From positions 1-64,000 of the forward strand of contig NZ_JADNYM010000013.1 in the NCBI RefSeq assembly GCF_015708085.1: a stretch of 64,000 nt of DNA, given 5' to 3'. Each line of letters begins with the position of its first letter. Positions within the stretch are counted from its first letter, which is position 1. Under the pieces are notes generated by a model that ran no database searches, had not been told where the DNA came from, and saw nothing but the letters and a program-made list of their open reading frames with translations. Source of the stretch: Arthrobacter terrae (GTDB lineage Bacteria; Actinomycetota; Actinomycetes; Actinomycetales; Micrococcaceae). Both the position numbers and the translations under genes were made by a program. Shown piece after piece: positions 28,965 to 37,814 of the stretch.

Positions 28965-29748
28965 CTAGCCGGATGTGCTGCCGACGACGACGGCGGTGAC
29001 CACCCCGGTAAGGACGAGCAGGAGCATCGCCAGCGTAATGGCCTTGCCGGCGGGACGGCCCCAATTGATGGTCCAGCCGATGCCAGCACGTTTGGGCACC
29101 AGCAGCCAGGGATCCTCGGGGTTGTTGTAGATCAGCCCGGCGATCCACTGGGAATCATCGTCCGGATGCTGCGGGCGGGTTGATCTGGCGCCGGTGTGCT
29201 GGTCTGCTTGCCCGCTCGCGGTCCGCGCGAACGCGGCATCTTCGCTCCGGTAGCTGCGCCAGCAATACCATCCGCCCAGAAGCAGCGGGACGAAAAACAC
29301 GATCAGCGGCAGGTAGCCTGGAATGTAGAACGGGGAGCCGACGCCGGAGGACCACGTCATTACGGCCGTCACCGCGAAGGTTGCGCTCAAGCTGCAGGCG
29401 ATGATGCCCAGCAGAAGCTGGCTGGCGTTTTGCTGGGCCACGCCCTGCCGGCGGGCCTGCTCGGGGGTAACGCCGTAGCGGCTTTTGACCGGCGTCCTGG
29501 AAATACCCCAGCCCGTAGCCAGCAGAACGGCCAGCATGCCCACGCCGAAGAAGACGGCGAAAAACCGAGCCGACGGATTTGTCCATGTAACCGTTCGGCG
29601 TGCCATCCCCGCCCCAATGGGTGGCGAAACGGACCGGGATATCGGGATAGCTGACTATGCCGTAGATCAGCACGGCCAGCAGAATTCCGAGGCCGGCAAA
29701 ATACCAGCGTAACGCCGGCCCGCGCCTGGCGATTTCGCTTTGCTGCAC
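28965..29748 (-). pseudogene. DUF1648-type membrane protein, frameshifted
   Basis: Two overlapping frames make up one protein. The first (GTG at 29748, AAGGGGAAG just upstream) gives a helix, then YPDIPVRFATHWGGDGTPNGYMDKSVGSVF, here quoted in parts: YPDIPVRFATHWGGDG is the DUF1648 motif. It then runs out of frame. The second frame continues naturally with FAVFFGVGMLAVLL and three more helices to 28965. The switch falls at a run of five T (minus strand, 29560-29564); four T would restore VGSVF-AVFFGVG. Either a sequencing indel or a real inactivation. It precedes thyA by 10 bp in the same operon. Function of DUF1648 proteins is unknown. Confidence 0.8.
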
Positions 29749-29795
29749 AACTTCCCCTTGCTACCCATCACGACCGGCCCAGCGGAGGCAAACGC

Positions 29796-30848
29796 CTAGT
29801 CTTCGAAGGGCTTGTACCGCTCCACGGAAACAATTTGTGGCTGTTCTCTGCCGCTGACCTGACAGATGATGACCTCCGCGGGGGACAAAAACGGGTCCGA
29901 AGCCGGCAGGGCAGCGGCCAGACCGGGGGGCATGCGGGCGGCCAGCTGTGCGAGGACGGTGGGCAGGGCCGGTCGGTGGGTGCAGAGCGCCACCGGACGC
30001 GCCTTGTCAAAGAGACGGTCGACGACGGCGGCCGTCTTCTCCGGTTGGCGCGCATGTTTGGCTTCGGTCAGGGACGCAAAGACCTTGACCTTGGCGTTGG
30101 TCGCCTTGACGTAGGGGGACATCGTAGCCACGCACCGCAGCCACGGGCTGGTCGCCACGCGGGTCGGCCGCCAAGCCACGAGCAGTCGGCTCAAGGCCAG
30201 CGCCTGCCGTACTCCCGTCGCGGTCAATGGACGGTCCCCTTCGGCGAGTGTCCAGGCTGAGCGGGGTCTGGCCTTGGCATGGCGCACCACCAGCAACGGC
30301 CAGGTTTCCAGCTCGGCCCGGTTATGTGCGCTGACCAAGGCTTCGAGAGGGGCTACGTCAGTGGGGTTGGTCAGCAGTTCCCTGGCGCGCTGCGGCGAAC
30401 ACCAGAGGAAGCTGTCCACTTCGTTGCCGTCCGGAACGGGGTCCGCGTCCGGAACGTGACTGGCCCAGTACCGCACTTCCTTGAGACCGGAATTGACCTG
30501 GTAAACGGCGGTCGGCAGTGGTATACCCAGCCGGATCCGCAGGCCGACCTCCTCGCAGACTTCGCGCACAGCACATTCGGGTATAGTTTCGCCGTCGTCG
30601 AGCTTTCCCTTCGGCCACGACCAGTCGTCGTAGCGGGGCCGGTGAATCAGCAGCACTTCGAGGTCACGCTTTTGCAGTCGCCAGCAGATGGCGCCTGCCG
30701 CCCGGACCGCAAACTCCTGGTTGCCGCCCGTTGCAGCGCCGCCGCCCGCGGTAGTGCCGCCTGCTCCGCCTGCGGTGCTGCCGCCTGCGGTGCTGCCGCC
30801 TGCTCCGCCTGCGGTGCTGCCGCCTGCGTTCGAATTTTGTTTCTTCAT
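29796..30848 (-). CDS. mutT1: MutT1-like Nudix hydrolase fused to histidine phosphatase domain
   Basis: A 350-aa bifunctional protein like mycobacterial MutT1. After a Gly/Ser/Thr/Ala-rich repeat of about 45 residues comes a Nudix domain (about 50-190; WPKGKLDDGETIPECAVREV holds most of the Nudix box) and a phosphoglycerate-mutase-like histidine phosphatase domain (LLVVRHAKA, then LCTHRPALP). In Mycobacterium such proteins sanitise 8-oxo-dGTP and act on diadenosine polyphosphates. It starts 4 bp after the ppk1 stop, so the two form an operon. Confidence 0.88.
   Translation of the reverse strand: MKKQNSNAGGSTAGGAGGSTAGGSTAGGAGGTTAGGGAATGGNQEFAVRAAGAICWRLQKRDLEVLLIHRPRYDDWSWPKGKLDDGETIPECAVREVCEEVGLRIRLGIPLPTAVYQVNSGLKEVRYWASHVPDADPVPDGNEVDSFLWCSPQRARELLTNPTDVAPLEALVSAHNRAELETWPLLVVRHAKARPRSAWTLAEGDRPLTATGVRQALALSRLLVAWRPTRVATSPWLRCVATMSPYVKATNAKVKVFASLTEAKHARQPEKTAAVVDRLFDKARPVALCTHRPALPTVLAQLAARMPPGLAAALPASDPFLSPAEVIICQVSGREQPQIVSVERYKPFED
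30754..30829. repeat. 12/15-bp tandem repeat in mutT1 N-terminus
   Basis: Alternating units GCGGTGCTGCCGCCT and TGCTCCGCC repeat over about 76 bp, encoding Gly-Gly-Ser-Thr-Ala-Gly blocks ahead of the Nudix domain. Confidence 0.88.
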
Positions 30849-30852
30849 CGCG

Positions 30853-33096
30853 TCAGCGCCGGTTGGCGGATCGCTGGCGCGATCTGCTGGACAACAGCCA
30901 GGACTGCACGTCGGAGAGCGGCTGGCCGGTATCGTCCAGATGGAAACGGGTCCAGAGTCCCTCGTTGTCCAGGTGCCAACTGGACGTTTCGGGATCCACG
31001 TAGCGCTCCAGCAGCGTGAGCACGTAATTAATGTCTTCGGGGTTGCGCAGCTGGACAAGTGCCTCCACCCGGCGGTCCAGATTGCGGTGCATCATGTCTG
31101 CCGAGCCGATGTAGACCACGGGGTCCCCGGCGTTGGCGAAGGTGAACACCCGGGAATGCTCCAGGAACCGGCCCAGGATGGAGCGAACGGTGATGTTCTC
31201 ACTCAGGCCCGGAACCCCTGGGCGCAGCGAACAAATGCCGCGGACAATCACGTCCACCTGGACACCGGCCTGTGAGGCCCGGTACAGCGAATCGATGATG
31301 GCCTCGTCCACCATTGAGTTCACTTTGATCTGCACCTTGGCGGGCAGCCCGGCCTTTTTGTTGGCAATTTCCCGTTCTATCCTGTCGATCAGGCCCGACC
31401 GCACGGAACGTGGTGCCACCAGCAGACGCTTGAACGTGGATTTCGGCGCATAGCCGGAGAGCTGGTTGAAGAGCTTTGTCAGATCTTCGCCCACTTGGTT
31501 GTCAGCCGTCAGCAGACCCAGGTCCTCATAGTAGCGGGCGGTGCGCGGGTGGTAGTTGCCGGTGCCAATATGGCAGTACCGCCGCAGTCCGTCGAGCTCC
31601 TGGCGCACCACCAGAGACAGCTTGCAGTGGGTTTTCAGGCCCACGATTCCATACACCACATGGACGCCGGCCTGTTCGAGTTTGCGCGCCCAGGAAATGT
31701 TGGCCTGCTCGTCAAAGCGCGCCTTAATCTCCACCAGTGCCAGGACCTGCTTTCCGGCCTCCGCTGCGTCCACCAGGGCATCGACAATGGGGGAGTCCCC
31801 GGAGGTGCGGTACAGGGTCTGCTTGATGGCCTGGACCTTGGGATCTGCGGCGGCCTGCTCCAAAAATGCCTGCACGGAGGTAGAGAAGGAATCGTAGGGA
31901 TGATGCAGCAGAATGTCACGCCGGCGCATGGCAGCGAAGACGTTCGCCGCCTTGGCCGTTTCGGATTCATTAAGGTAGCGGGAAGTGTGCGCCACGTTTT
32001 TGGGGTAGCGAAGATCAGAGCGGTCAATACCGCCGATCACGGAGAGTCCACGCAGATCCAGCGGAGCCGGAAGTGCATAGACCTCCGATTCCTCAACGTC
32101 GAGCTCGCGCACCAGCAGCGCCTGGACATTGGGATTAATATCCGTGGCGACTTCCAGTCGGACCGGCGGTCCGAAGCGGCGGCGCAGCAGTTCCTTCTCC
32201 AGCGCCTGCAGCAGGTTTTCCGCGTCGTCCTCTTCAACCTCAAGGTCTTCGTTGCGGGTGACCCGGAAGGTGTGGTGCTCGAGCACCTCCATGCCCGGGA
32301 AGAGTTGGTCAAGATGTTCGGAAATGACCTCTTCGAGCGGAATGAACCGCGCCACTCGCCCCGGGACCGTCCCGGCCCGTGGTCCATCCACGGAAATGAG
32401 CCGCGGGAGCTGGTCAGGCACCTTGAGCCGTGCAAAAAGCTCCTTGTCACTGACCGGATTACGTACCACCAAAGCCAGATTCAACGACAGGCCCGAGATA
32501 TAGGGGAACGGATGTGCCGGATCCACTGCCAGCGGCGTCAGGATGGGGAAGACCTTTTCCGCGAACATGGTGCTCAAACGGGCCTTGGCGCCGTCGTCAA
32601 GCTCGGTCCAATGCACCAAATGGATGCTTTCGGCAGCCAGGGCGGGCCGGATCTGATCGGCAAAGACATGCGCATGACGGACGTGGAGCTCATGCGCGGC
32701 GTCGCTGATCTGTTCCAGAACTTCGATCGGGCTCAGGCCCGCCGGCGAGGGGACGGCCAGTCCGGCCGCAATCCGCCGCTTAAGCCCGGCGACCCGCACC
32801 ATGAAGAATTCGTCCAAATTGGAAGCAAAGATGGACAGGAAATTGACGCGCTCCAGCAGCTGCAGGTCCGGATCCTCCGCAAGCTCCAGGACGCGGGCGT
32901 TGAAGGCCAGCCAGCTTAACTCGCGGTCCAGGAACCGTTCCGGAGTGACGTCGCCGTCGGGGATCAGACTCGGGGCGAATTCGGGGATGTCAATCCGGTC
33001 CTCCGTTGCCCGGGCCGTCTGCACCTCGGAAGAACCAAAGCGCTCGGGGAGCAGAATGGCCGCCGTATTCGGCGCTCCAGCCGTATCCGGTTTCAT
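30853..33096 (-). CDS. ppk1: RNA degradosome polyphosphate kinase
   Basis: A 747-aa PPK1: [18 protein letters not shown] and [17 protein letters not shown] at the N-terminus, [13 protein letters not shown] with the phosphohistidine, [18 protein letters not shown] and [16 protein letters not shown] in the C-terminal catalytic domains. It polymerises the gamma-phosphate of ATP into polyphosphate. The start is ATG 33096 or the adjoining ATG 33099; AGGGGAG suits the second better. It lies between mshD and mutT1, all on the same strand with short gaps. Confidence 0.95.
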   Translation of the reverse strand: MKPDTAGAPNTAAILLPERFGSSEVQTARATEDRIDIPEFAPSLIPDGDVTPERFLDRELSWLAFNARVLELAEDPDLQLLERVNFLSIFASNLDEFFMVRVAGLKRRIAAGLAVPSPAGLSPIEVLEQISDAAHELHVRHAHVFADQIRPALAAESIHLVHWTELDDGAKARLSTMFAEKVFPILTPLAVDPAHPFPYISGLSLNLALVVRNPVSDKELFARLKVPDQLPRLISVDGPRAGTVPGRVARFIPLEEVISEHLDQLFPGMEVLEHHTFRVTRNEDLEVEEDDAENLLQALEKELLRRRFGPPVRLEVATDINPNVQALLVRELDVEESEVYALPAPLDLRGLSVIGGIDRSDLRYPKNVAHTSRYLNESETAKAANVFAAMRRRDILLHHPYDSFSTSVQAFLEQAAADPKVQAIKQTLYRTSGDSPIVDALVDAAEAGKQVLALVEIKARFDEQANISWARKLEQAGVHVVYGIVGLKTHCKLSLVVRQELDGLRRYCHIGTGNYHPRTARYYEDLGLLTADNQVGEDLTKLFNQLSGYAPKSTFKRLLVAPRSVRSGLIDRIEREIANKKAGLPAKVQIKVNSMVDEAIIDSLYRASQAGVQVDVIVRGICSLRPGVPGLSENITVRSILGRFLEHSRVFTFANAGDPVVYIGSADMMHRNLDRRVEALVQLRNPEDINYVLTLLERYVDPETSSWHLDNEGLWTRFHLDDTGQPLSDVQSWLLSSRSRQRSANRR

Positions 33097-33141
33097 CATT
33101 TCTCCCCTAAAGCTTGATTCTTTCTCCTGCACCACTATAAG

Positions 33142-34134
33142 TTAATCGCTGTTTTCGACGGCGTCGGGTTGGGGACCGTACATGACATCGGCGTCCCACC
33201 GCGTGAATCCCAGGCTTTGATAAAGCCCCACGGCGGCCTGGTTATCCGCATCCACGTAAAGCATGATCGCGTTGAGTCCGCGGCTCCGCAGGTGCAGGAT
33301 ACCGGCCAGCGTCAGCGCCCGGCCCAAGCCGGAACCTTGGGCTTCCGGGGTGACGCCGACGACGTAGACCTCACCGATGGCCGGGCGCTGGCCGGACTGC
33401 GGATGCACTTTGGTCCAATGGAAGCCAACGATGTCTCCTGCCGCGTTGGTGGCCAGCAGGAAGCCAGCCGGGTCAAACCATTGTTCGGCCATCCGCGCGC
33501 GCAGATCGGCGAGCGTCATGTCCCCCTGCTCGGGATGGTGGGCAAACGCTGCCGCATTCGCCTTCAGCCAGGGAACCTCGTCCTGGTTGGGGATGAAAGA
33601 CCGCAGTGAGATGCCCGCAGGCAGGGCGGGTTGTGGGATCGACTGCTGCTCGGCCGGCGCGCCGGTCAGGCGCATCCGCCACAGTTCCCGCATCGCGGCC
33701 CACCCGTACCGGGCAGCCAGACCCGCGGCTGCCTCATGATCCCCGTGCGACCAGGCCTTGAGCCCGGACAGCCCTCGACCGGCTTTAAGCGTGTCCACCA
33801 AGAGGGCACCGACGCCTTGATTGCGGTAGCTCGGATGAACCACAATCTCCAGGACTCCGGTGGGGCCGTCCAGCACCACCACGGCCACGCCGGCCAGATC
33901 GTTGCCGGTGGCAGGATCCGACTTTCCCTCCGGCGCGTAGGTCAACAGCAGCAGCAGGGAATCGACGTCCGCATCCGGCGATGTAAGGTCCACCAGGGTT
34001 TGCTCGGACAGGGGAGGGTTGGCATCGGAATCGAAGGCCGCGGCCACCAAAGTCCTGATATCCCGCAGTGCTTCTGGCTCCGGGCGGCCACTGATGGTCC
34101 GGACCGGCCAGCTATCCCTCGTTCTCTCGCTCAT
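33142..34134 (-). CDS. mshD: Mycothiol synthase (tandem GNAT)
   Basis: A 330-aa protein of two GNAT folds. The N-terminal copy contains EIVVHPSYRNQGVGALLVD, the C-terminal copy YVVGVTPEAQGSGLGRALTL and MLYVDADNQAAVGLYQSLGF, as in MshD, which acetylates Cys-GlcN-Ins with acetyl-CoA in the last step of mycothiol synthesis. Mycothiol is the main actinobacterial thiol, supporting the taxon. ATG at 34134 is preferred to TTG 34140. It is the probable first gene of mshD-ppk1-mutT1-DUF1648-thyA-folA. Confidence 0.93.
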   Translation of the reverse strand: MSERTRDSWPVRTISGRPEPEALRDIRTLVAAAFDSDANPPLSEQTLVDLTSPDADVDSLLLLLTYAPEGKSDPATGNDLAGVAVVVLDGPTGVLEIVVHPSYRNQGVGALLVDTLKAGRGLSGLKAWSHGDHEAAAGLAARYGWAAMRELWRMRLTGAPAEQQSIPQPALPAGISLRSFIPNQDEVPWLKANAAAFAHHPEQGDMTLADLRARMAEQWFDPAGFLLATNAAGDIVGFHWTKVHPQSGQRPAIGEVYVVGVTPEAQGSGLGRALTLAGILHLRSRGLNAIMLYVDADNQAAVGLYQSLGFTRWDADVMYGPQPDAVENSD

Positions 34135-34407
34135 GGACAAAGCCTAATGCCCGCATTACCGACGGGCTGCCTGGTATCGATGAAGTCGGCGTTTGTGAAT
34201 TGCGGCGGAACTGATTTAGAGTAAAAACCTCAGCTTGTGCGTGCCGATTCATCGGACGCACCGAGCCGAGGGGGATGCACCACCGGGGTGCCCGCGATAC
34301 GTTCAACCCGTATGTCCTCCACTGTTGTGAAGAGCAGCGTTGTGAAGAGCAGCGTTGTGAAGAGCAGGGCTGCCTGAACCTTGGGGCCCGATCCTATGCC
34401 GTATGCC
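34135..34407. other. Intergenic region between mshD and TAXI protein genes
   Basis: A 273-bp gap lies upstream of mshD and downstream of the TAXI gene. It should hold the mshD promoter. The only clear structure is the 15-bp triple repeat at 34324-34368. No gene could be supported. Confidence 0.6.
34324..34368. repeat. 15-bp tandem repeat, 3 copies, intergenic
   Basis: GTTGTGAAGAGCAGC occurs at 34324-34338 and 34339-34353 and once more (last base changed) at 34354-34368. It is outside any supported gene. Confidence 0.93.
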
Positions 34408-35463
34408 TCAGCCGTGCAGGGCTTTGTAGGCTGCTTGCGCGGCGGGGTGCAGCGGCAGTCCCGCCGTATTGACGAGCGATTCAGGACTGAGGAACTGGAC
34501 CCCCAGGCTGGATCGCGGGATGAGTTCCTGGGCGTGTTCCACCAGCAGGTCTACAGTCCTCTTCACAGTGCGGTCATCCAGGCTGCTTCTGCACAGGAGC
34601 AGGTTTGCCACGCCCACCGTCCACACCGGCGGAGTGCCTTTGTAGCTACTGCCAGGGATCAGCACCCGATCGTAGAAGGCGCCGTAACGCGTCCGCATTG
34701 CCGGAATCATTGCCGAGAGGTCAAGAAATCCGAGCTCGATTTCCTCATTGGCGGCCGCGATGGCGGCCGTGGGCACGCCGCCGGACCAGAACAACGCGTC
34801 CACTGACCCGCGCTGCAGTGCGGCAAGTCCGTCGTTAAGCCCGAGGTTCAGCACGCCTATCGTCTTCTGTGTATCTGCCGTGTCCGTATCTGAAGTGTCC
34901 GTATTCGTCGTGGCGGTGACGCTGCCGGGAGAGGAGGCGCTGAGCCCGGCAGCTTCGATGAGGCGCGCGGTGGTCAATGACGTGCCCGAACCGGGCTCGC
35001 CGATAGCCACCTTCCTGCCCGCAAGTTCGGTGAAGTCCCGTATGCCGCTGTTTTTCCGAACGACGCAGTGGACGTAGTTTTCGTACACCTTTCCCAGGGC
35101 AGCTATTTCAACACCGAAGGCGTTGGTTACTGCGAGTCGTTGAGCGGCTGCGTCTGCCAACGCGACGGCAAAGGTGGCCCTGCCCGCTAAAAGATACTCC
35201 AGATTGTCCAGGCTGCCACCGGTTTTCAGCGCCGAGGCCTTGCCGGCCACGCCATGACGCTGTAAAGACTGGGCAAGCAGCGTCGAAAACTCAAGGTAGA
35301 AGCCTCCCGGCTCGCCGCCTGCCACGGTGACCGCGCCGGGCCGGTCAGCCGCAGTGCAGGCAGTGAGGACCGGCAGAAGGACGCCGCCCAGCCCCGCGGC
35401 CAACGCGGCTTTGAGTGCGGTCCTTCGCGGGAGAAGGGCCCGGGCTGCAGCCACATCAGTCAT
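34408..35463 (-). CDS. TAXI-family solute-binding lipoprotein
   Basis: A 351-aa exported protein. Residues 1-36 are a signal peptide (RRTALKAALAAGLGGVLLP) ending in the lipobox LTAC, so it should be lipid-anchored outside the membrane. GGEPGGFYLEFSTLLAQSL and GEPGSGTSLTTARLI are TAXI TRAP binding-protein motifs. A Thr/Asp/Ser insert (TNTDTSDTDTADT) sits near residue 190. No TRAP membrane subunit is adjacent. Its ATG overlaps the histidine kinase stop (ATGA), suggesting it works as the extracellular sensor partner of that kinase. Ligand probably a dicarboxylate; inferred. Confidence 0.85.
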   Translation of the reverse strand: MTDVAAARALLPRRTALKAALAAGLGGVLLPVLTACTAADRPGAVTVAGGEPGGFYLEFSTLLAQSLQRHGVAGKASALKTGGSLDNLEYLLAGRATFAVALADAAAQRLAVTNAFGVEIAALGKVYENYVHCVVRKNSGIRDFTELAGRKVAIGEPGSGTSLTTARLIEAAGLSASSPGSVTATTNTDTSDTDTADTQKTIGVLNLGLNDGLAALQRGSVDALFWSGGVPTAAIAAANEEIELGFLDLSAMIPAMRTRYGAFYDRVLIPGSSYKGTPPVWTVGVANLLLCRSSLDDRTVKRTVDLLVEHAQELIPRSSLGVQFLSPESLVNTAGLPLHPAAQAAYKALHG

Positions 35464-36893
35464 GCGTCGGACTCCTGATGCGCAGGGATTGCGGGACGGG
35501 GAAACTCGATCCGGGCGCGCAGACCGTGCGGTGACACGCCGGTCAGCAGGAGGCGGGCGCCGTTGGCCCCGGCAAGCTTATCTACGATGGTCATGCCCAG
35601 GCCGTTGCCTCGAATCTGTCGGTGTTGTGGGGAACGCCAGAACCTGGTTGTGGCGGCGGCCCTTTCGAGCGATGAAAGTCCGGGACCGTCGTCCTCGATC
35701 GTCAGGTTCACTGCACCAGCGGCGCAGTGAATGCCCACCGCGATGTGGGCGCGGGGGGCATATTTGATGGCGTTGGTGACAAGCTCGCCGACCATTTGGG
35801 CAAGTTCACTGCTGCTGCACGCCAGTTGCAGTGGTGGATCAGGCTTCCTTCCCAGCACGATCGAAGCTCCGGCCCGCAAGGCGGCAGGTCGGGCCCGCTC
35901 GATTTCCTCCTGCAGTACAGGAAAAGGGTCGATCAGGACCTCACTCGCACGGGAATCGGCGGCAGGTTCGCCCCGGGCCGAATCCTCGAAGGCCCGGTGC
36001 TCGGCTGCCGCCAGCTTTAGCACGCCGTCCAGGATCTCTTCCACACGTTCAAGTTCGGTCAGTACCTGCGCAGCGGCGGCTTGTTCCCCGGTGGTTTGCA
36101 GGGACAGCTGAAGTAAATCGATCCTCAACCGCAGCGCGCCCACCGGATTGCGTAACTGGTGGGACGTATCTGCGATCAGCTGGCGTTGGGAATCAATGCT
36201 TTTGCTGACCGTCTGCGCCATGGCGCTGAAGGAACGGCTCAACTCCCGCAGCTCCGGTGGCCCGTCGGCCGGCAGCTGACCGGTCCTGCCCTTCGTCTCG
36301 AATTCGGTCACCGCCGAATTGAGGCGCTGAACGGGGCGCAGCACCCATCTGGTGACGCGTTCGGCGCTCAGCAGCAGCACAGCGCCGAGTACGAGCGCTG
36401 CAAGACCGACAACAAACCATCGTTCCCGCAGTTTCTGCCGGGCTGCGTCTAAGTTGACTTCCAGGACGGCCTCGCCTAGGACTTGGTTGGCGCTTCCGAA
36501 GGACCGGGAGACAACCACCGTGCCGGCTCCAAACGGTCTAAGCGGTGCCAGCGTGGTGTCACTGAGATTTAGGTTCGCTCTGTTTACTGCGTCCCGGACG
36601 TCGGCCCGTTCCTCGTTCAGGCCGCCCGAACGAAAGGTAGCGTGCTGGAGGCGGATCAGAACTCCTTCCGCGTAGAGCGCGGAATACCGATCCATTTCGC
36701 GCTGAAGCTGGCCGGAATCGCCGTCCAGGGCAGTGTCGTAGGCCAGCTGAGCGAACCGGTTGAGGGCTGCAACGCGGTTGATTTGGAGCTCCTGAGTGAG
36801 CTCCCGGCTGACGGACGTCAGGATCGCGTTGGAGACCATGACGACCGTTAGGACGCACAGCAGACTCAGGACGCCCAGGACGCGCAGTTTCAC
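35460..36893 (-). CDS. Sensor histidine kinase (TctE-like layout)
   Basis: A 477-aa membrane kinase: helix 1 (residues 5-28), an extracellular domain of about 130 residues, helix 2 (about 160-180), a HAMP-like segment, the HisKA domain with phosphoacceptor His245 (DTSHQLRNP) and an ATPase domain with NAIKYAP, EDDGPGL and GNGLGMTIV. The GTG start overlaps the response regulator stop (GTGA) and the stop overlaps the TAXI gene start, so kinase, regulator and binding protein are made together. It probably controls the divergent MHS transporter. Confidence 0.9.
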   Translation of the reverse strand: MKLRVLGVLSLLCVLTVVMVSNAILTSVSRELTQELQINRVAALNRFAQLAYDTALDGDSGQLQREMDRYSALYAEGVLIRLQHATFRSGGLNEERADVRDAVNRANLNLSDTTLAPLRPFGAGTVVVSRSFGSANQVLGEAVLEVNLDAARQKLRERWFVVGLAALVLGAVLLLSAERVTRWVLRPVQRLNSAVTEFETKGRTGQLPADGPPELRELSRSFSAMAQTVSKSIDSQRQLIADTSHQLRNPVGALRLRIDLLQLSLQTTGEQAAAAQVLTELERVEEILDGVLKLAAAEHRAFEDSARGEPAADSRASEVLIDPFPVLQEEIERARPAALRAGASIVLGRKPDPPLQLACSSSELAQMVGELVTNAIKYAPRAHIAVGIHCAAGAVNLTIEDDGPGLSSLERAAATTRFWRSPQHRQIRGNGLGMTIVDKLAGANGARLLLTGVSPHGLRARIEFPRPAIPAHQESDA

Positions 36894-37559
36894 GAAGGGT
36901 CCGTCTCCAGCCGGTAGCCGACGCCTCGAACATTGACGATGAAGCCGGGTAACTGAAGCTTTGCCCGGAGCCCCGTCAAGTGCACGTCCAGGGACCGGGA
37001 CGACGCGACGAAGGCATCACCCCACAACGCGTCCAGGATTCGTTCCCGGGTTACTACTGAACCGGCCTGCCCGGCCAGGAGCGCCAGCAGATCGAACTCC
37101 GTGGCGGTAAGGGCCAAAGTCCGGGAACCGAGGGCCGCTACGCGTCGGTCCAGATCGACCTCGAGATCCCCCAGCAGCATGCGTCGTGGCCTATTGTCAT
37201 GGGGACGGCCTGCGCGCCGGGTGACAGCTTCGATACGGGCAAGTAATTCGATCAGTTTTACCGGCTTGACGAGGTAGTCATCGGCCCCCGGACCGCAGCC
37301 CAAGGACCACACTGCGCTCATCGTCACGGGCCGTGAGGATGAGAATGGGGCACTGTGTGACTTGGCGGAGTTTGCGCAGTACGTCAAGACCATCGAGATC
37401 CGGTAGGCCCAGGTCCAGCAAAATTACCTCGAACTTCCGGTGGGCCAGCAGCGCGTCAGCTCCCCGGGACACCCTGGTTGCCCTATGTCCGGCAGAGATG
37501 ACAGCGGCGCAAAGCGCGGACGCCATGGCGTCGTCGTCCTCGACGATGAGCACTTCCAT
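36890..37559 (-). pseudogene. OmpR-family response regulator, frameshifted
   Basis: The receiver part begins at ATG 37559 with EVLIVEDDDA, phosphoacceptor Asp49 (LLDLGLPD) and ILTARDDERS, then stops after GLRSGGR. The same protein continues in another frame with GADDYLVKPVKLIELLARIE and a winged-helix domain (TEFDLLALLAGQ, VDLTGL-like DVHLTGLRAKL, NVRGVGYRLE). Five C (plus strand, 37285-37289) mark the switch; four would give the standard GLRSGADDYLVKP. Either a sequencing indel or true loss of function. The kinase gene overlaps its stop. As written, no full-length regulator would be made. Confidence 0.85.
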
Positions 37560-37814
37560 TCTCAGGTCCCTTTTCGTTGACTGGGCGCCTGCATCCGCGC
37601 CCGCATTGGAGATTACCCCGTTGCCTGCCCTTTCGCCGCACGCCGAGGACCAGAGCGAGCCGATGGCTGGAATGGTAGCGATGTGAAACCTAAGGAAGTG
37701 TTAGGAAATCCTCTGCGGCGTTGGTTGTACCTTGGATCACGAATAGCTTGGGTGATGTCCCCGGCTTTTCCAGGAACGGTTATATGTGGCAGCGCCACCA
37801 AGAAAGGCTCACTG

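Noticed and set aside
34324-34368. CRISPR-like array
   Set aside because: Units are directly adjacent with no spacers, only 15 bp long, and no cas genes are present.
34408-35463. TRAP transporter operon
   Set aside because: Only the binding protein is present; no DctQ or DctM membrane subunits occur in the window.
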